This document shows positions 21,560 to 33,196 of a DNA stretch of 64,000 nucleotides, in pieces. The notes under the pieces are model-generated. The model saw only the letters and a list, made by a program, of their open reading frames with translations. It was not told the DNA's origin and did not search any database. Location: the NCBI GenBank assembly GCA_948567375.1, contig OX419761.1, positions 32,304,501 through 32,368,500 on the forward strand, written 5' to 3'. The stretch's first letter is position 1; every line of letters begins with the position of its first letter. This stretch comes from Lunularia cruciata (lineage: Eukaryota > Streptophyta > Marchantiopsida > Lunulariales > Lunulariaceae). The translations under genes and the position numbers were made by a program.

Positions 21560-21576
21560 CTTAGTCTAGGGGTAAA
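21560..21576 (+). promoter_or_regulatory. A3 polypurine tract
   Basis: CTAGGGGTAAA lies directly before the 3' LTR TG. It primes plus-strand synthesis in LTR elements; assigned by position and purine content. Confidence 0.55.
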
Positions 21577-22265
21577 TGTAACACTCATTTGTGTATGTGT
21601 GTGGTATTGTGATATTTAGCTTGGTATTACAAGTACTTAAGAGATATTATTTATATAGAGATAAAGGATGGTTCTATATTAGTCATAGTTAGCTAAAGTT
21701 AGTCATAGCTAAGATAGAGGGGACCTTACTTTAGAGGAATAGAAAAGATGAGCACCACTATTTTGGATTTTAATGTGTTGACTTGGTATTATTCCTAGGT
21801 GTTTGGCTTTGAGGAAAGAGTTGAGAACTCTTGGGCCCGCAAGCTCCTTTTTTTTGGATTCTTCTTTAGTCCAAGGATAGCCCATGTGAAGGAATCCTTG
21901 ACTTAGTGGTTGGGTCAAGATAAGACCTCATGCTTAGGGGAATATGCCCATGTGAATGGATATTCCTTTCTACTTTTTGACTTTACTTGACTTTTAGTCT
22001 AGTAACTTGAGTTACTATGGTAATTAGTAACTTTGGTATGTAACTATTTCACAAGTATATAAACAAGGGGTGAGGAGGTACTCATCATCCTTTCATTTGC
22101 AACTATCTCTCTCTCATTGAGTTCTCTAGTGAGCAATGTCTTGAGTCTTGGAGTGTTAGCCTTGGAGGAGTATGATAGAGTTGGGGTTCCTTGCCTTCTT
22201 AGTCCATGGTGCGCTACCATAATAGCCATCAGAGGTTCATCCTGAGTGAGAGACAGGCCGGCTCA
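21577..22265 (+). repeat. A3 3' LTR (689 bp)
   Basis: TGTAACACTC...CCGGCTCA, near-identical to 14509-15198. Most differences are transitions plus a variable T-run near 21850. Confidence 0.93.
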
Positions 22266-23130
22266 TAGAGCAGATGTCAACCTTTCCTTGAGCTCCATAA
22301 AAGCTCTCTCCTACTCATCTTCCCAACACCACTCTTGTGTAAGCTTGGTCAACTTTGTCAAGGCCTTGGCAATGGCACTAAATCCTCTAACATAATGGTA
22401 ATAGAAGTTTGTCAACCCAAGGAATGCTCGCACTCTGCTCACATATGTAGGCCAAGGAATATGTGCAATAGCCTCTACCTTGGTTTGTTGAACACCAAGT
22501 CCTCCGGGGTAGATAGTGTGACCCAAATACTCAACCTGCTTGTGGAAGAACCTACACTTCCCAAGATGTAATTTGAGTCCATGAGATCTCAACCTCTCAA
22601 ACACCTCCAACAACTATCTCATATGCTCCTCCACAGTAGTGCTATAGACCAAAATGTCATCAATATAGCACCGAGCAAAATCCAATCTAGCTAGGATCCT
22701 ATCTATGATCCTCTAGAACTCAGCAAGAGCATTCTTTAATCCAAATGGTAAGAACCTCCAATGATATAACACATCCTTGCCGTGAGGATCAATAGCCCAA
22801 AATGTTGTCTTGGACTTATCTTCCTCCTTGATTGGCAACTGATGATATCTCGCTCAAAGATCCAAAGTACTGAAGACCTTTGCATGCCCAATTGCATCAA
22901 AAATCTCCTCCAGTGTAGGCATGGTATACCAATTAGCCCTAGTCTATCGATTGATAGGACGGTAATCTCCACACATCCACCTATCTGTGTAGTTGCCATG
23001 CATATCCTTCTTGGTTGGCATCATTGTTGCTGATGCATACTCTCCGTGTGGAATCTCCACTAAACCAGCCTCAAAAAGGTCACTACTCCGGCTCTGAATC
23101 AATGTCCTCTCCATATCACTATATTGATAA
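22266..23130 (-). pseudogene. B1 reverse transcriptase
   Basis: Sense order from 23040: MPTKKDMHGNYTDRWMCGDY, FSTLDL, then FWAIDPHGKDVLYHWRFLPFG near 22780 and RCYIDDILVYSTTVEEHM near 22640-22690, with the catalytic YIDD. The connection continues in an open block (22311-22613) with KLHLGKCRFFHKQVEYLGH and VRAFLGLTNFYYHYVRGFS. It ends at LKERLTSA, where A3 is inserted; the RNase H continues at 14508. Several stops and frameshifts. Confidence 0.82.
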
Positions 23131-26120
23131 AGATGTCAAAAAATTTGTGTATTGCTAGTCAACTCAATCCGTATACCATGTCCCTTCAGAGCACCCAAAT
23201 CCTTCATACTAAAGGCAAAACAACTTGTGTGGCTCCTCAAGAACCTCCAAACCCTCCGTCTTTCCTCTCCAATAAGCTTGGGTCCAAGATCTGGCTCCCA
23301 AGTATCCTTTATAGTTGTAGTAGGAGTGGAAGATGTATTGATTGGCTGCTACATTGGGCCCTTGGGAGGAAGAGTGTCATGCTCTCGACCACTAGAGGTC
23401 CCAACCTTTGTGTGAAAAACTCCCTCCACTTTGGTTGCAAGCTCCACATGTCCTCTAGCTACATCCCAAGTGGACCAAGGGTGTAATCCAAGTAGCCCAC
23501 GCTCACCGGGATGGACTCCAAGTAGACCACTCTCCCTAGTAGCTACTGGTTGTGTCCCAAGAATACCATGTACACTTGGTCCATTGCCCCTAGCATGTGC
23601 TTGAATTGTCTCAATAGGCATAAGGCTCACAAGTGTCCGAGTGGTGATGCCTATCAAGCGCATCCTACGTTGCTCTGCCAAGCCAAGGCTCACAATCCAA
23701 GTCAAATTGTTCAAGTCCATAGCCTTACCTAACACTTGATGCCTAGATGCCTCTAACACTGCTAGAACAGCGGTAATACTGGTGCAAAAACCCATCACTC
23801 GCTATCTCTCATTGGCATTGGGCTCCACCAATTGCTGTAACTGTGAGTCCCAAACAAGTCCAGGTCCTCCCTCTCAAAAAGCATGAGAGCATGGGAACCT
23901 CATGAGTGTGGGAAATGCAACTCTAGGCTACCCAACTAGGTTCACCACTGCCATAGGTGACCTATCAGTCACTACTACTGTCTAAGACTGACGCCCAACA
24001 TCCAAGATATCATCAACAAGGATGTGGTCAAGTCGTTGAATCCCATCATAAGCACAATATAGAACCTCTTTGGGTAAGAAGTTTGTCCACCAAAGACAAA
24101 GACAATGAGCTTGTGATCCCACTCTGGCTACATCTAACAATATAGCAAGTCCCATCCAAGAATGGACATGATGTGTACTTGCCACCACTCTAGTATGAGA
24201 ATCACCCATCAAAGACACGTTCTCTAAAAGGTAAGCTAGAGAAATGCACTAATGAACCTGGAGATGTTTTAGTATCCGTAACATCTCCCAAGACACACCA
24301 AAATAAGGATCCTAAAGACCCAAACCTCTACTTGTGTTGTGTATGCCCCTGACATGGCCATCTAGAAATCACCAAGTGAATAGGTCCATGTCTCTCCAGA
24401 TCATGCGCCCCTAGTAGGGCCTTCTAGTAACCTCTAATTGCCAACATCGGTAACAACTCCAGATACCAATAGGCCAAGTGTGCCACATGATGTAGAGAGA
24501 CTTGCCTAGCAGTCTCATCTCTCTCTACATACAAGTACCTCTGTACTTGTATACCCGCCTGTTATACCGCAGCTAGTCTAGTGCTAATCCCACCGAATAA
24601 CTCCAATAGATATATCCACTCTACTGGATATTGCCAAGCAATGAGTGTGGTATCCAAAGGTGTCAAAGTAATCGACTCTAGAGGCTCATCCTCACACTCA
24701 TCTCCTGGTACAAAGGCTCCACTCCAAGCCTGTTGCACTAATGATTTGCATGTTGCTGCAATACCTCCTCTGAACTCCACAATGGAACATCCAAGGTAGA
24801 TGGAACAATCCCACTTGTACTCCAAAATTAAGTGATCTACTCTGGTATTGGAGTATCCTCTGCATGGGCGTTCCCCTCCAACAAGTCACCAGGCCAAGTA
24901 ACTGCACCACTGAAAGCTAAAACTGATGTTGCCATGGTCCCAAACTGTAGTGAGCCAAGACTGCCACTATTGAAGCGTACTAGTAGGCAGATACCCGTCC
25001 CTTGCCAGACTATCAACCTGGTCTATAGGAGGCTATCTCCTCCCAATAGTCAATGCTGAAACCCATGGAGTATAACATTGCTCCCCCAACTAGCACATCA
25101 TATGACTCAGCTATTGTCGCAATAGCCTGAGCTCTCACCATGAAGCTATCATACAGATGATCAGGCTGAACCTAGACAACAAGCTCCCCACACATGATGT
25201 ATTTTGTCGAACCACCACCTAGAGATGTCTGGATCTGAAATGGACACCTCTCCACATTGGTCTTCCGTAACTCCAGACCAAACAACTGCAGTCTTCCCCA
25301 ACATAAGGGATTGTGCACTAGAGTCTAACAAGACTCTCTATGGTGTATAAACCTTCCCTAAAGGTCCCACCAAACAGAAAATCCCCTTGGTTATCCAATA
25401 GGACAACACCAGGTGTGAACCGTGTTCTCTCAAAGGCCGGTCTAGCTGGCAACTCCTCCAGTCTAGCCGCTACTACCTACCATAAACCACTAGTTGTTGA
25501 ATGGATCCCATGCTCCTCAACCAAGTCAGCTCCACTACCAACCACCTCTACTCTAGTAGTAGGAACCACATCATCTCTACTCTCACAAAGTGTGGCAGCC
25601 AACCAGAACAGTAGGGCTGGGTCAACTCCCAATGTAAACATGTCACTAGCAAAAAACAAAGGACACCATATAATCAGCTAAGCCACCTCCAACATCATGC
25701 TAGACTTAGTTTGTGTAGTAGTAGGTGGCTGACTAGCAAGTAGTCCATCATGTACTCCATCACCACCTACCACACCTACATTGGAACATCTAGGAACCAT
25801 GGATGTTGTCTGCAATGCCTTAGATAGCGTGAAAGACTAGGGAAGTCTGACCTATCTCCCAACCTCTCTTCTTTGTGGGTCCAACTCCACTGATGTTCCT
25901 CTAGGCTCTGGAGCACATACTGCACTCCTAGTCACTACTGCAGATGCATCCACCTATGTTGCTCCGCACATGAAGTCCAAAGCATCTCTATCACTAGCAT
26001 ATGAGGTAGAAGCCTCAGCACTCAAATCTGATCTCCTCTAAGCAATAGCCATACTAGCCAATCTCTACTCCAACTACTCAATCCGAGTAGCCATAGCTAT
26101 ATCAAAAGTAAGGGTAGGTA
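23131..26120 (-). pseudogene. B1 gag-pol linker and protease region
   Basis: A degraded stretch between the gag knuckles and RT. Near 25302-25345 the sense strand reads VLLDSSAQSLMLGK, matching the D-S/T-G/S-A aspartic protease active site followed by a beta strand. No other motif is convincing, and small open frames between 23349 and 25681 are in mixed frames. A protease is expected here by gypsy gene order, which supports the call. Confidence 0.6.
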
Positions 26121-27413
26121 TTACACCTCTACTAGGTGTAGATCCTCTACCACCACCTCTACCACCTTGTCCTCCATGAAGTGGAGCTCCTCTACTACCT
26201 GCCATAGCAGCCCTACCACTCCATAACTCCGGGTGTAGGTCAAAACATCAGTCACCAGTGTGACCAAATCTATGACAATGCTCACATTGCCTCTGTGCTG
26301 ACTGTGATGCACCCAAGGTATCAAGTCCACTGCCTTGAGTACACTCTCTCCAATAGTGAGGTCCACCACAAGTCCAACAAGTAACACCACCACTCACTAG
26401 CTATTGTTGATCCAAAAATGAAGGTAAGGGTCTAACTCCACTAGCCCCCCCCCCCCACTCACTCCATAGGATCTGGGTTGTCCACCCTATCCTTGAAAAC
26501 CAATTGGGCGTGGTGCACTCTGCTACACTCTAGGAAAAGTCATAGCCGTGGATGAGGTCTCCCTACCAAATCCAGATATCACCACCCTCTCCTCTACCAT
26601 GTTGAGCTTAATACGCTCAGCCAAACCAAAGACCATTGCCAAAGTAGGCAAAGTAGCATGTAACAACGTAGCATCACGAACTCTACGTCGCAACTCCTTG
26701 TCCAATATCCCATACCAAAATTGGACCACCTGGGCCTCAGTAACTCCTTGAGTGAAACTGATCAGCCGCCTCATGCAAGTGTATGCCTCACGTAGGCTCT
26801 CTCCAGCATTCCGCTAGAAATCCTACAAGCTCCTCAGCTTGTCAGTCCACACTCCTTGGTAATTTTGCCTCAAACACTAAAAGAACTCCACCATGGGGTT
26901 AAACCCCACCACACCACCTCTTGTAGCGGTACCTCCACTTGTAGGAGCACTATCTCCAGCTAGTGCACCTCCACTAGCTCCACCAACACTAGTCAAGCTA
27001 GAACTCGTAGGTACAGCCAATCTACTCCTTGCCACCAAACTTGAAGTGATAGAGACATATTTTGGAGACCAATAATGTCTCCATAACTTGATCTCCTCCA
27101 AATGAGCTCTCCTTAACTCATGGTAGTCATCCATCGGTGGACCCTCCAGATGTTAAAACAACCCTTTCCATGCCATGAAAGGTGTAAACAAAGTTGGGTT
27201 CCGCATCTATTGCAGATCACACCAACTATCAAACTCTTGGATGAAGTCATCCAACTCAATGGTACCCATTGTACCAAAGTAATGCCTAGGACCTTTGGAG
27301 TCCCCATAAATCTTGTCCATGTCCCACAACAATGGTGTGAACACACCAAGTGCACTCCCAACCAAATGAGCTCCTATGTCAAACTCCAACTCAAAGTCAA
27401 TCTCCTCCCTCAT
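26121..27413 (-). pseudogene. B1 gag with two zinc knuckles
   Basis: Starts MREEIDFELEFDIGAHLVGS at 27413. Blocks MGTIELDDFIQEFDSWCD, a Gly/Ser/Ala-rich linker, and RRLISFTQGVTEAQVVQFWYGILDKELRRRV resemble a Retrotrans_gag core. Near 26240-26300 a CEHCHRFGHTGD..C knuckle and near 26330-26375 a CWTCGGPHYWREC knuckle are legible. Stops lie between blocks, and a 13-base C-run near 26444-26456 causes one shift. Capsid and nucleocapsid role by family. Confidence 0.7.
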
Positions 27414-29289
27414 TGGGATCTGAGATACAAGCTGATACTAAGTACCACTCCGAGTAAACCCATTGTGTACTACAGGGCTATCTCCTCTGGAATCTCCAAA
27501 GAACTTTGTCGTGACAAAGTAACCACAATCGCAACAGCAAACCAGAACCACAAATTGCAACCGCAAGTTGCAATTGCAAGTACCCCACCAAGTTCTCACA
27601 CCACCAAGTGCCAACACCAACTAAGCACTACCCACTAATGTAACTCCAATCGAGATAACTACACTAGGAGAAAGGGCAACTTGTAACCTATCATCATAAC
27701 ACGCACTCTCACGGTCTGTAGATCATCACTTCTTGCCTCACCGGAGAGAAACAAAGATAGTCAGACTGGTCGTCACTCTTGCCTCACTATTGAGAGCACA
27801 CCAGAGCACCACGCTCAAAAGTCAGGGCACCTCACACAAACGTGGTGCACAAATTGGAAGTAGAGAATAAAAGGGGTCCAATCATAAGAAAACTAAACGA
27901 AAACCCTCCATCTCATAACACAACATGGGACTAACTCTACCACCATTTGGCATTTGACATAAGAGAAGTTTGTATTTAAGTCCTAAGCTACCAGGATCAC
28001 CAAGAATGGGATCAAATTGCCTCTTCTAGCCAAAGCTACATGTGTATAAATAATAGTGGCACAACCACTAGGATAACAAGTGAGGGTGGACCAGTTGGCT
28101 AGGGCACTAGTCTAGGAACAAGAGATCTAGGGGTCAAACCCTATTGTGCACAATCTAGCAAGAAAGGTAGATTTTGCCAACCAATGACCAAGATCTACTC
28201 TAAACTAGCTAGAAGTGCCCTTTTGGCCCTTCTAAGCCTTCATAACCTCTCATAGCCCTATGCCTCAAAGCCTCTAAATGCCCAAATGAGGCCTTTCTTC
28301 TTGCCACTTCAAACCTCCTCTAGAATTTGGTGAAACTCCTCCAAACTTGCAAAAGTCCTCCAAACTAGTGAAACTCCTCCAAATCTGGCCAAAATCTGAC
28401 ATAAAATCCAGCCAAAATTTGACATAAACCCTAAAGTTGGCTGACCGCCAAATCCCCTATTAACTCTTCACTCAAGCCAAATTGAAAACATGGGTTTCTC
28501 CAAATCATAAATTCACAAGAATAGCTTCCTAACTCCACCTTCAATTTTACTTTCTAAGCCCAACTCGCAACAAATTGGTCTTGACTTCACCTCTTGAGCT
28601 CAAAATCACAACCATTGCTCAAAATTTGCTCCTTTTGTGCTCAAAAATTGGCCAACACTTCCGCACACCATCTGCCTTATTGCCAAATTTGCATCAATTG
28701 AATGAACTTCTGCACACTAGGGAAAATTTGAACTTGAATCGAGCTACCAACAATCTACCGAGCTTGGTGATACCACTAACACTCAAAGTTCTTGCACCCA
28801 ATTTCCCCTTGACTTCACTTCTTAGATGTAATCAGATTGTTTACCACTCTCAACTCAACTCAACTCAACTCATATCAATACTTGATCTGTCACTCTATAA
28901 AATACCAACAATTGGGCACTGATTACAGTCAAGCCACACCCACTCTAGCTAAGAGAATCCAAGTAACACTCACCGGCCTCTGTCCACCATAGCCAAGAAC
29001 TCGAAGGCTCAACATCAGAGAAGTGAGCTCTCTGGAGCTACACTTCAGACCTAGCTCGATGGTAGCTCTCTAGAGCTACCCTTGAGCTAGGTCTGAAACC
29101 TAACGGTCCTATTGACGGCACACTCGACGGTGCAAAAGTGACAATGGACCCCACCATGAAGTCAGTACCCCAAACACAAAATCTGACCATCAAGAAGTAG
29201 TCTTTGAGAAACTGCTGAAATAACTCTAACTACTATCACTAGAACTCAAGTGTCCGAGCAATCTAGATGCAACACTACAAATGGCGTGA
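27414..29289 (-). other. B1 5' LTR remnant and leader
   Basis: 29289-28380 aligns with the LTR body at 12196-12015 plus 8231-7520. It begins with TCACGCCATTTGTAG, i.e. it lacks the first ~105 bp (block R) of the polypurine-tract-defined LTR. Below about 28380 the sequence departs from the 3' copy and is leader or unmatched LTR. I could not place a primer site or the LTR end. Confidence 0.55.
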
Positions 29290-29296
29290 CACTAAT

Positions 29297-29800
29297 CTTG
29301 AGAACTAGCTGATGAAAATGGTAGTATTTCTCTAGTTGTACTAAGACTCTCTCAAAGATCCTTCACCAAAGTCTCCAAAATTGTTTTTACTCCACTACAC
29401 TCATGTCCTTTTGGAAGTCCTTCCACCCCACAAACCTCACACAACTCCTTGGTCTTAGATCTTCTCCCTCCCAATCTTGGTGAAGAAGGTCCAACATGCA
29501 AACCTAAGTCAAGTAAGCCTCTCCTTTCCCTCAATATCTTGCTCTCAAAAGTCAATGGACATGAAATTGCCTTATGTCCCTTCTCTCTACATAGAAAGCA
29601 CTTAGACTCACCCTTTCCTCCATCTGGTGTAGGTTTTTGGATCCTCTCAACACTCTCTTCAAATTCTATTCTAAACTCTCTTTTTCTCCTACAATCACCT
29701 CAAACCCTTGGGAAACCTTGCATAGTTTCAATTTCTACTCTTGGTGACCCTCCATGTTCCCAAGATGAATCTAAACACTCAAACATGCTTTTTGTTGCTC
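29297..29800 (-). pseudogene. A2 ORF0 remnant
   Basis: Third copy of the zinc-knuckle frame. The second knuckle CEVCGVEGLPKGHEC and RRSKTKE patch are intact at 29352-29480. The first knuckle near 29570-29600 is damaged, with Arg for the first Cys pair partner region and a shift. Confirms ORF0 as a family-A character. Confidence 0.6.
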
Positions 29801-29899
29801 TCACACTCCTCATGCATGAGATCTAAACTCATGATATAGAATTGTACATGGAACATTATCTTACCTTCTAGAGAGGTCCCAACAACGGGACCAAAAATG

Positions 29900-30586
29900 T
29901 GAGCTGGCCTATCTTTCACTTAGGATGAACCTCTGATGGCTATTATGGTAGCGCACCATGGACTAAGAAGGCAAAGAACCCCAACTCCATCATACTCCTC
30001 CAAGGCTAACACTCCAAGACTCAAGACATTGTTCACTAGAGAACTCAATGAAGAAGAGAGATAGTTGCAAATGAAAGGAGATGACTACCTCCTCATTCCT
30101 TGTTTATATACTTGTGAAATAGCTACTCACCAAAGTTACTAATTATTAGAGGAACTCAAGTTACTAGGCTAAAAGTCAAGTAAAGTCAAAAGGTATAAAG
30201 GAATATCCATCCACATTGGCATATTCCACTAAGCATGTGATCTTATCTTGACCCAACTACTAAGTCAAGGATTCCTTCACATGGGCTATCTTTGGACTAT
30301 AGAAGAATCTAAACAAAAAGGTTTGCGGTCCCAAGAGTTCTCAACTCTTTCCTCAAAGCCAAACACCTAGAAATAATACAGAGTCAACACACTAGAATCC
30401 AAAATAATGGTGCTTATCTTTTCCATTTTCTCTAAAGTAAGGTCCCCTTTATCTTAGCAATGACTAATTTTAGCTAATCATGATTAATGTAGAACCATCC
30501 TTTACCTATATAAATAATATTCTCAAGTACTTGTTATACTAAGCTAAATATCACAATATCACACACATGCACAAATAGGTATTATA
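29900..30586 (-). repeat. A2 5' LTR (687 bp)
   Basis: Sense TATAATACCT...GGCCAGCTCA. It aligns with the A1 and A3 LTRs and is the most diverged of them, consistent with A2 being older. A primer-site-like TGGTCCCGTTGTTGGGAC follows on its inner side (29876-29893). Confidence 0.88.
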
Positions 30587-30940
30587 GAGCAATGCTCACC
30601 CAACATGATGATGAGGGGAAGGAGTTTGTGGTGATCTATGCTAGTCGCTCCAACAATTCAGCGGAGGCAAAGTATAGTTCATATGAGGGAGAGTGCTTGG
30701 CAGCAATTTGGGCAGTAGCACATTTCCAATATTACTTATTTGGTAACCCCTTTACTCTCATCATTGATCATCAACCACTGAAGTGGTTGATGGAGTTTGA
30801 CAAGCTTTTAGAGAAGCTTGCATAGTGGGTTCTAATTTTATAAGAGTATAATTTCATGATTATTCACAAACTTGGATTGGTGAACTGTGATGCATAGGGT
30901 TTGAGTAAAAACCCATGTCCTAGCTAGCAAGATCAGATTG
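30587..30940 (+). pseudogene. B2 RNase H
   Basis: Open for 77 codons: MLTQHDDEGKEFVVIYASRS, YSSYEGECLAAIWAVAHFQY, LIIDHQPLKWLMEFDKL. It lacks the first catalytic strand (HTDWS) because A2 cut the gene just before it. The end reads DADG-like with a stop near 30895. Confidence 0.82.
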
Positions 30941-31228
30941 GAGCATGTTGGCATGGTGAGACAGATGAGGAGCTAGTGCTAAGTTGGCATGCATCTGCCT
31001 TTCTTTATATTTTTTTGAGGCTTTGGTGGTACCTCTCTCAATGCATACAAGAGGAGTTATTGAGGTCATAGATCTTGAGAGTGGAGATAGTGGTACAATT
31101 TAGCGAGACCTTCATGATGATGTCTTAGTGGTGGACTATCTTTGCATTGGTGTTTTGGGTGGTACAATTGGGGCCAAGGAGAGAAACCATGTCCTTAACG
31201 AGCCAAGCAGTTCAGATTGGAGGGCAGA

Positions 31229-32140
31229 CACCTTTTGCATGTATGGGAGAATGGTAGAGTGAGAGTAGTACCACTTCTATCTTAGGGACTACAGTTGGTC
31301 CGTCATGCTCATGAGGAGCTAAGCCATTTTGGAGTAAGCATACATATAGCTTCCTCTAGAGTCATTATTGGTGGCACGGTATGCAGACCAATGTATAGGA
31401 GTTTGTTGCTAGATGTGTGGTTTGTGATCGAGTTAGAACATCATTCAATGCTCCTATGCCACAATTACACTCATTACCTATCATGGGATTGGGTTATCAT
31501 TGGAGTTTGGACTTTCTTGGACCTTTACCGTTGACTATGAGACATCATTGGTATGTTTTGGTGATGGTGGAGCACTTCTCAAAGTGGATTAAATTGGTGG
31601 CATTTCTTGATAAGTCTAGTGAAAGGACGGCTTATTTGTTCCTAGATTGGGTTCTTAGTCATTTTGGTGCACCAGGTGAGGTTTTGACTGATCAGGGTAC
31701 AAAGTTCTTGAGGGAGTTTCAGGTCTTGTGTGACAAGGCTTTCATTGATCATTGTACTACTTTTGAGATCACCTAAGGCAGATGGTTTAATAAAGAGAGT
31801 GGTTTAGACAATGAAGAGAGGATTGTGAAAGTATGGTTTGCAGAGAGGCCATTTGGGAGATTGGGATCTCTAGTTGCCTTGGTTGGCCATGGGCTATAGA
31901 TTCAGCCGGCAAGCCTTCTTAGCATCCTTCTCTCCTTACTTTCTACTCTATGGACAAGATCCAAAATTTACCTGTAGCCATTTGTCAAGATGCTACTGTA
32001 GTTTTGGACTTGGATGATCTAGATGTATGGATGAGCGCATGTTCTCAATGGGCAGAGATCTTTTAGAGAATGATGACAATGGTCTTTGAGAACTTGGCGA
32101 TTGCTCAACATAGAGATACCTTACTCTATGCTACTATTCA
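31229..32140 (+). pseudogene. B2 integrase core
   Basis: VRHAHEELSHFGVS gives the zinc-binding side. 31417-31776 is open with GLGYHWSLDFLGPLP (first Asp) and VLSHFGAPGEVLTDQGTKF (second Asp). A stop follows at ITXG, and the GLAERVVQT-like segment with the Glu is eroded near 31780-31830. Best preserved integrase core of family B in the window. Confidence 0.8.
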
Positions 32141-32213
32141 AGGAGGAGGTTGTAGACCCTCAATCTGTCAATTTCATACAAGTGACTATGTATATCTATA
32201 GCAGACAGCACCA

Positions 32214-32413
32214 ATGAGACTTGATATTTTTACAAGCCGCACTATCTTGAGAGTGCATGAGGTTTTGCCATCTGGAGTCCTCATGTTGAATGGATATGAT
32301 AGTGTTATTTGGAAGGATCATGTACGCAATTGTGCACCGTGCCACCTCCCAAACATTGATGGTACTATGGACCCAAGCTTGGCACTTGTACGAGTAGGCT
32401 TGAGGTGTATGTT
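32214..32413 (+). pseudogene. B2 integrase C-terminal domain
   Basis: ILRVHEVLPSGVLMLNGYDS, IWKDHVRNCAPCHLPNIDGT and LALVRVGLRCM, then interruption by C2 after ATGTT. The reading resumes at 36213 in the PHD finger. Equivalent to 12610-12791 of B1. Confidence 0.78.
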
Positions 32414-33196
32414 TGTGACAACCCGGCAAATATCACTTTTGCAGTAATCAGGTAAGTAAAGTTCGTTCCCGTAGAGATATAAGTCAGAAATGTCCAAATA
32501 CAAAGTCAAAGGTCACAATGTAGTTCATCTTGGTTGCATCTTTAATCTCTTAGGTAGAAACCACACCCAAAAGAGAGTAACAAGCACTGATTTGCAGTCT
32601 TGTCACGAATTACACTCTTTAATCACAACTCCATCAAATCTTTCCAAACAATCTTGATTGTGATGATTCAGGCTCTCGGCACTTCACTGCACAACAACTT
32701 TGCCTCAGAATTATGTTCTACCCCTCCATTGAAGGCACAACTTCCTTGATCAAAATTTCTTCACATTAACTTTGCGCTGCACTCACAAATGCAGAATACT
32801 ACCAACACTACAATTCCTCTCAGATTTGTCAAGGCATTGCTCCGATTACACTTCACTCAGGATCAAACACACAAAATGAAGATCAAGGCTGCGGATCCAA
32901 CATCCAACAAACACACTGACTTGCACTTCAAATTTCTCCACACACTCACAAACACACACATAGAGTTGATACTCAAAATCAAGCTCAAGTGACGAGCATT
33001 GTTTCATAGCACTTTGCTTTATCTATTCTTAGAAATTATGAGCACTGAACAACATTTTACTACAAATGCCACTCTTAAATAGTGAAGCAATCAATAGTTT
33101 TAACAAATATACCATTTCCTAACAACTCTTCCTACTTGCAAATCCAAAATGACAATGCACCTCTTCATATCTACCTCTTCAAATCTCAAACTGTTA

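Larger units (their letters stand above)
14509..22265 (+). mobile_element. Complete gypsy element A3
   Basis: Full-length family-A element of 7757 bp with two LTRs, primer site, ORF0, gag, protease, RT, RNase H, integrase and polypurine tract in order. LTRs start TGTAAC and end GGCTCA. The LTR pair shows roughly 15 differences by eye over 690 bp, so it is one of the younger insertions. It lies in B1 between LTSA and PILRGP of the RT/RNase H connection. Flanks are GGAGT and TAGAG, not an exact duplication, yet the host reading resumes without loss. Polymerase type and DDFCVYG box fit the OTA (Athila/Tat-like) branch. Confidence 0.93.
7377..29289 (-). mobile_element. Gypsy element B1, hosting C1 and A3
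   Basis: Minus-strand element inserted in A2; CACTAAT borders it on both sides (7370-7376 and 29290-29296). Its own sequence is 7377-8231, 12015-14508 and 22266-29289. In sense order: LTR material (29289 downward), leader, gag (27413-26121), protease (about 25320), RT (23110-22266), RNase H and spacer (14508-13774), integrase (13830-12890), integrase C-terminus with PHD finger (12791-12470), polypurine tract (12305-12315), then LTR. C1 (8232-12014) and A3 (14509-22265) are younger insertions. Many stops; inactive. Confidence 0.85.
29290..30586 (-). mobile_element. Gypsy element A2, 5' part
   Basis: Continuation of A2 beyond the B1 insertion: ORF0 (29297-29800), a shortened leader and the 5' LTR (29900-30586). 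The leader is only about 80 bp, against some 840 in A1 and A3, so an internal deletion is likely. Immediately outside the LTR the sequence is B2 RNase H in plus orientation, showing A2 is inserted in B2. Confidence 0.85.
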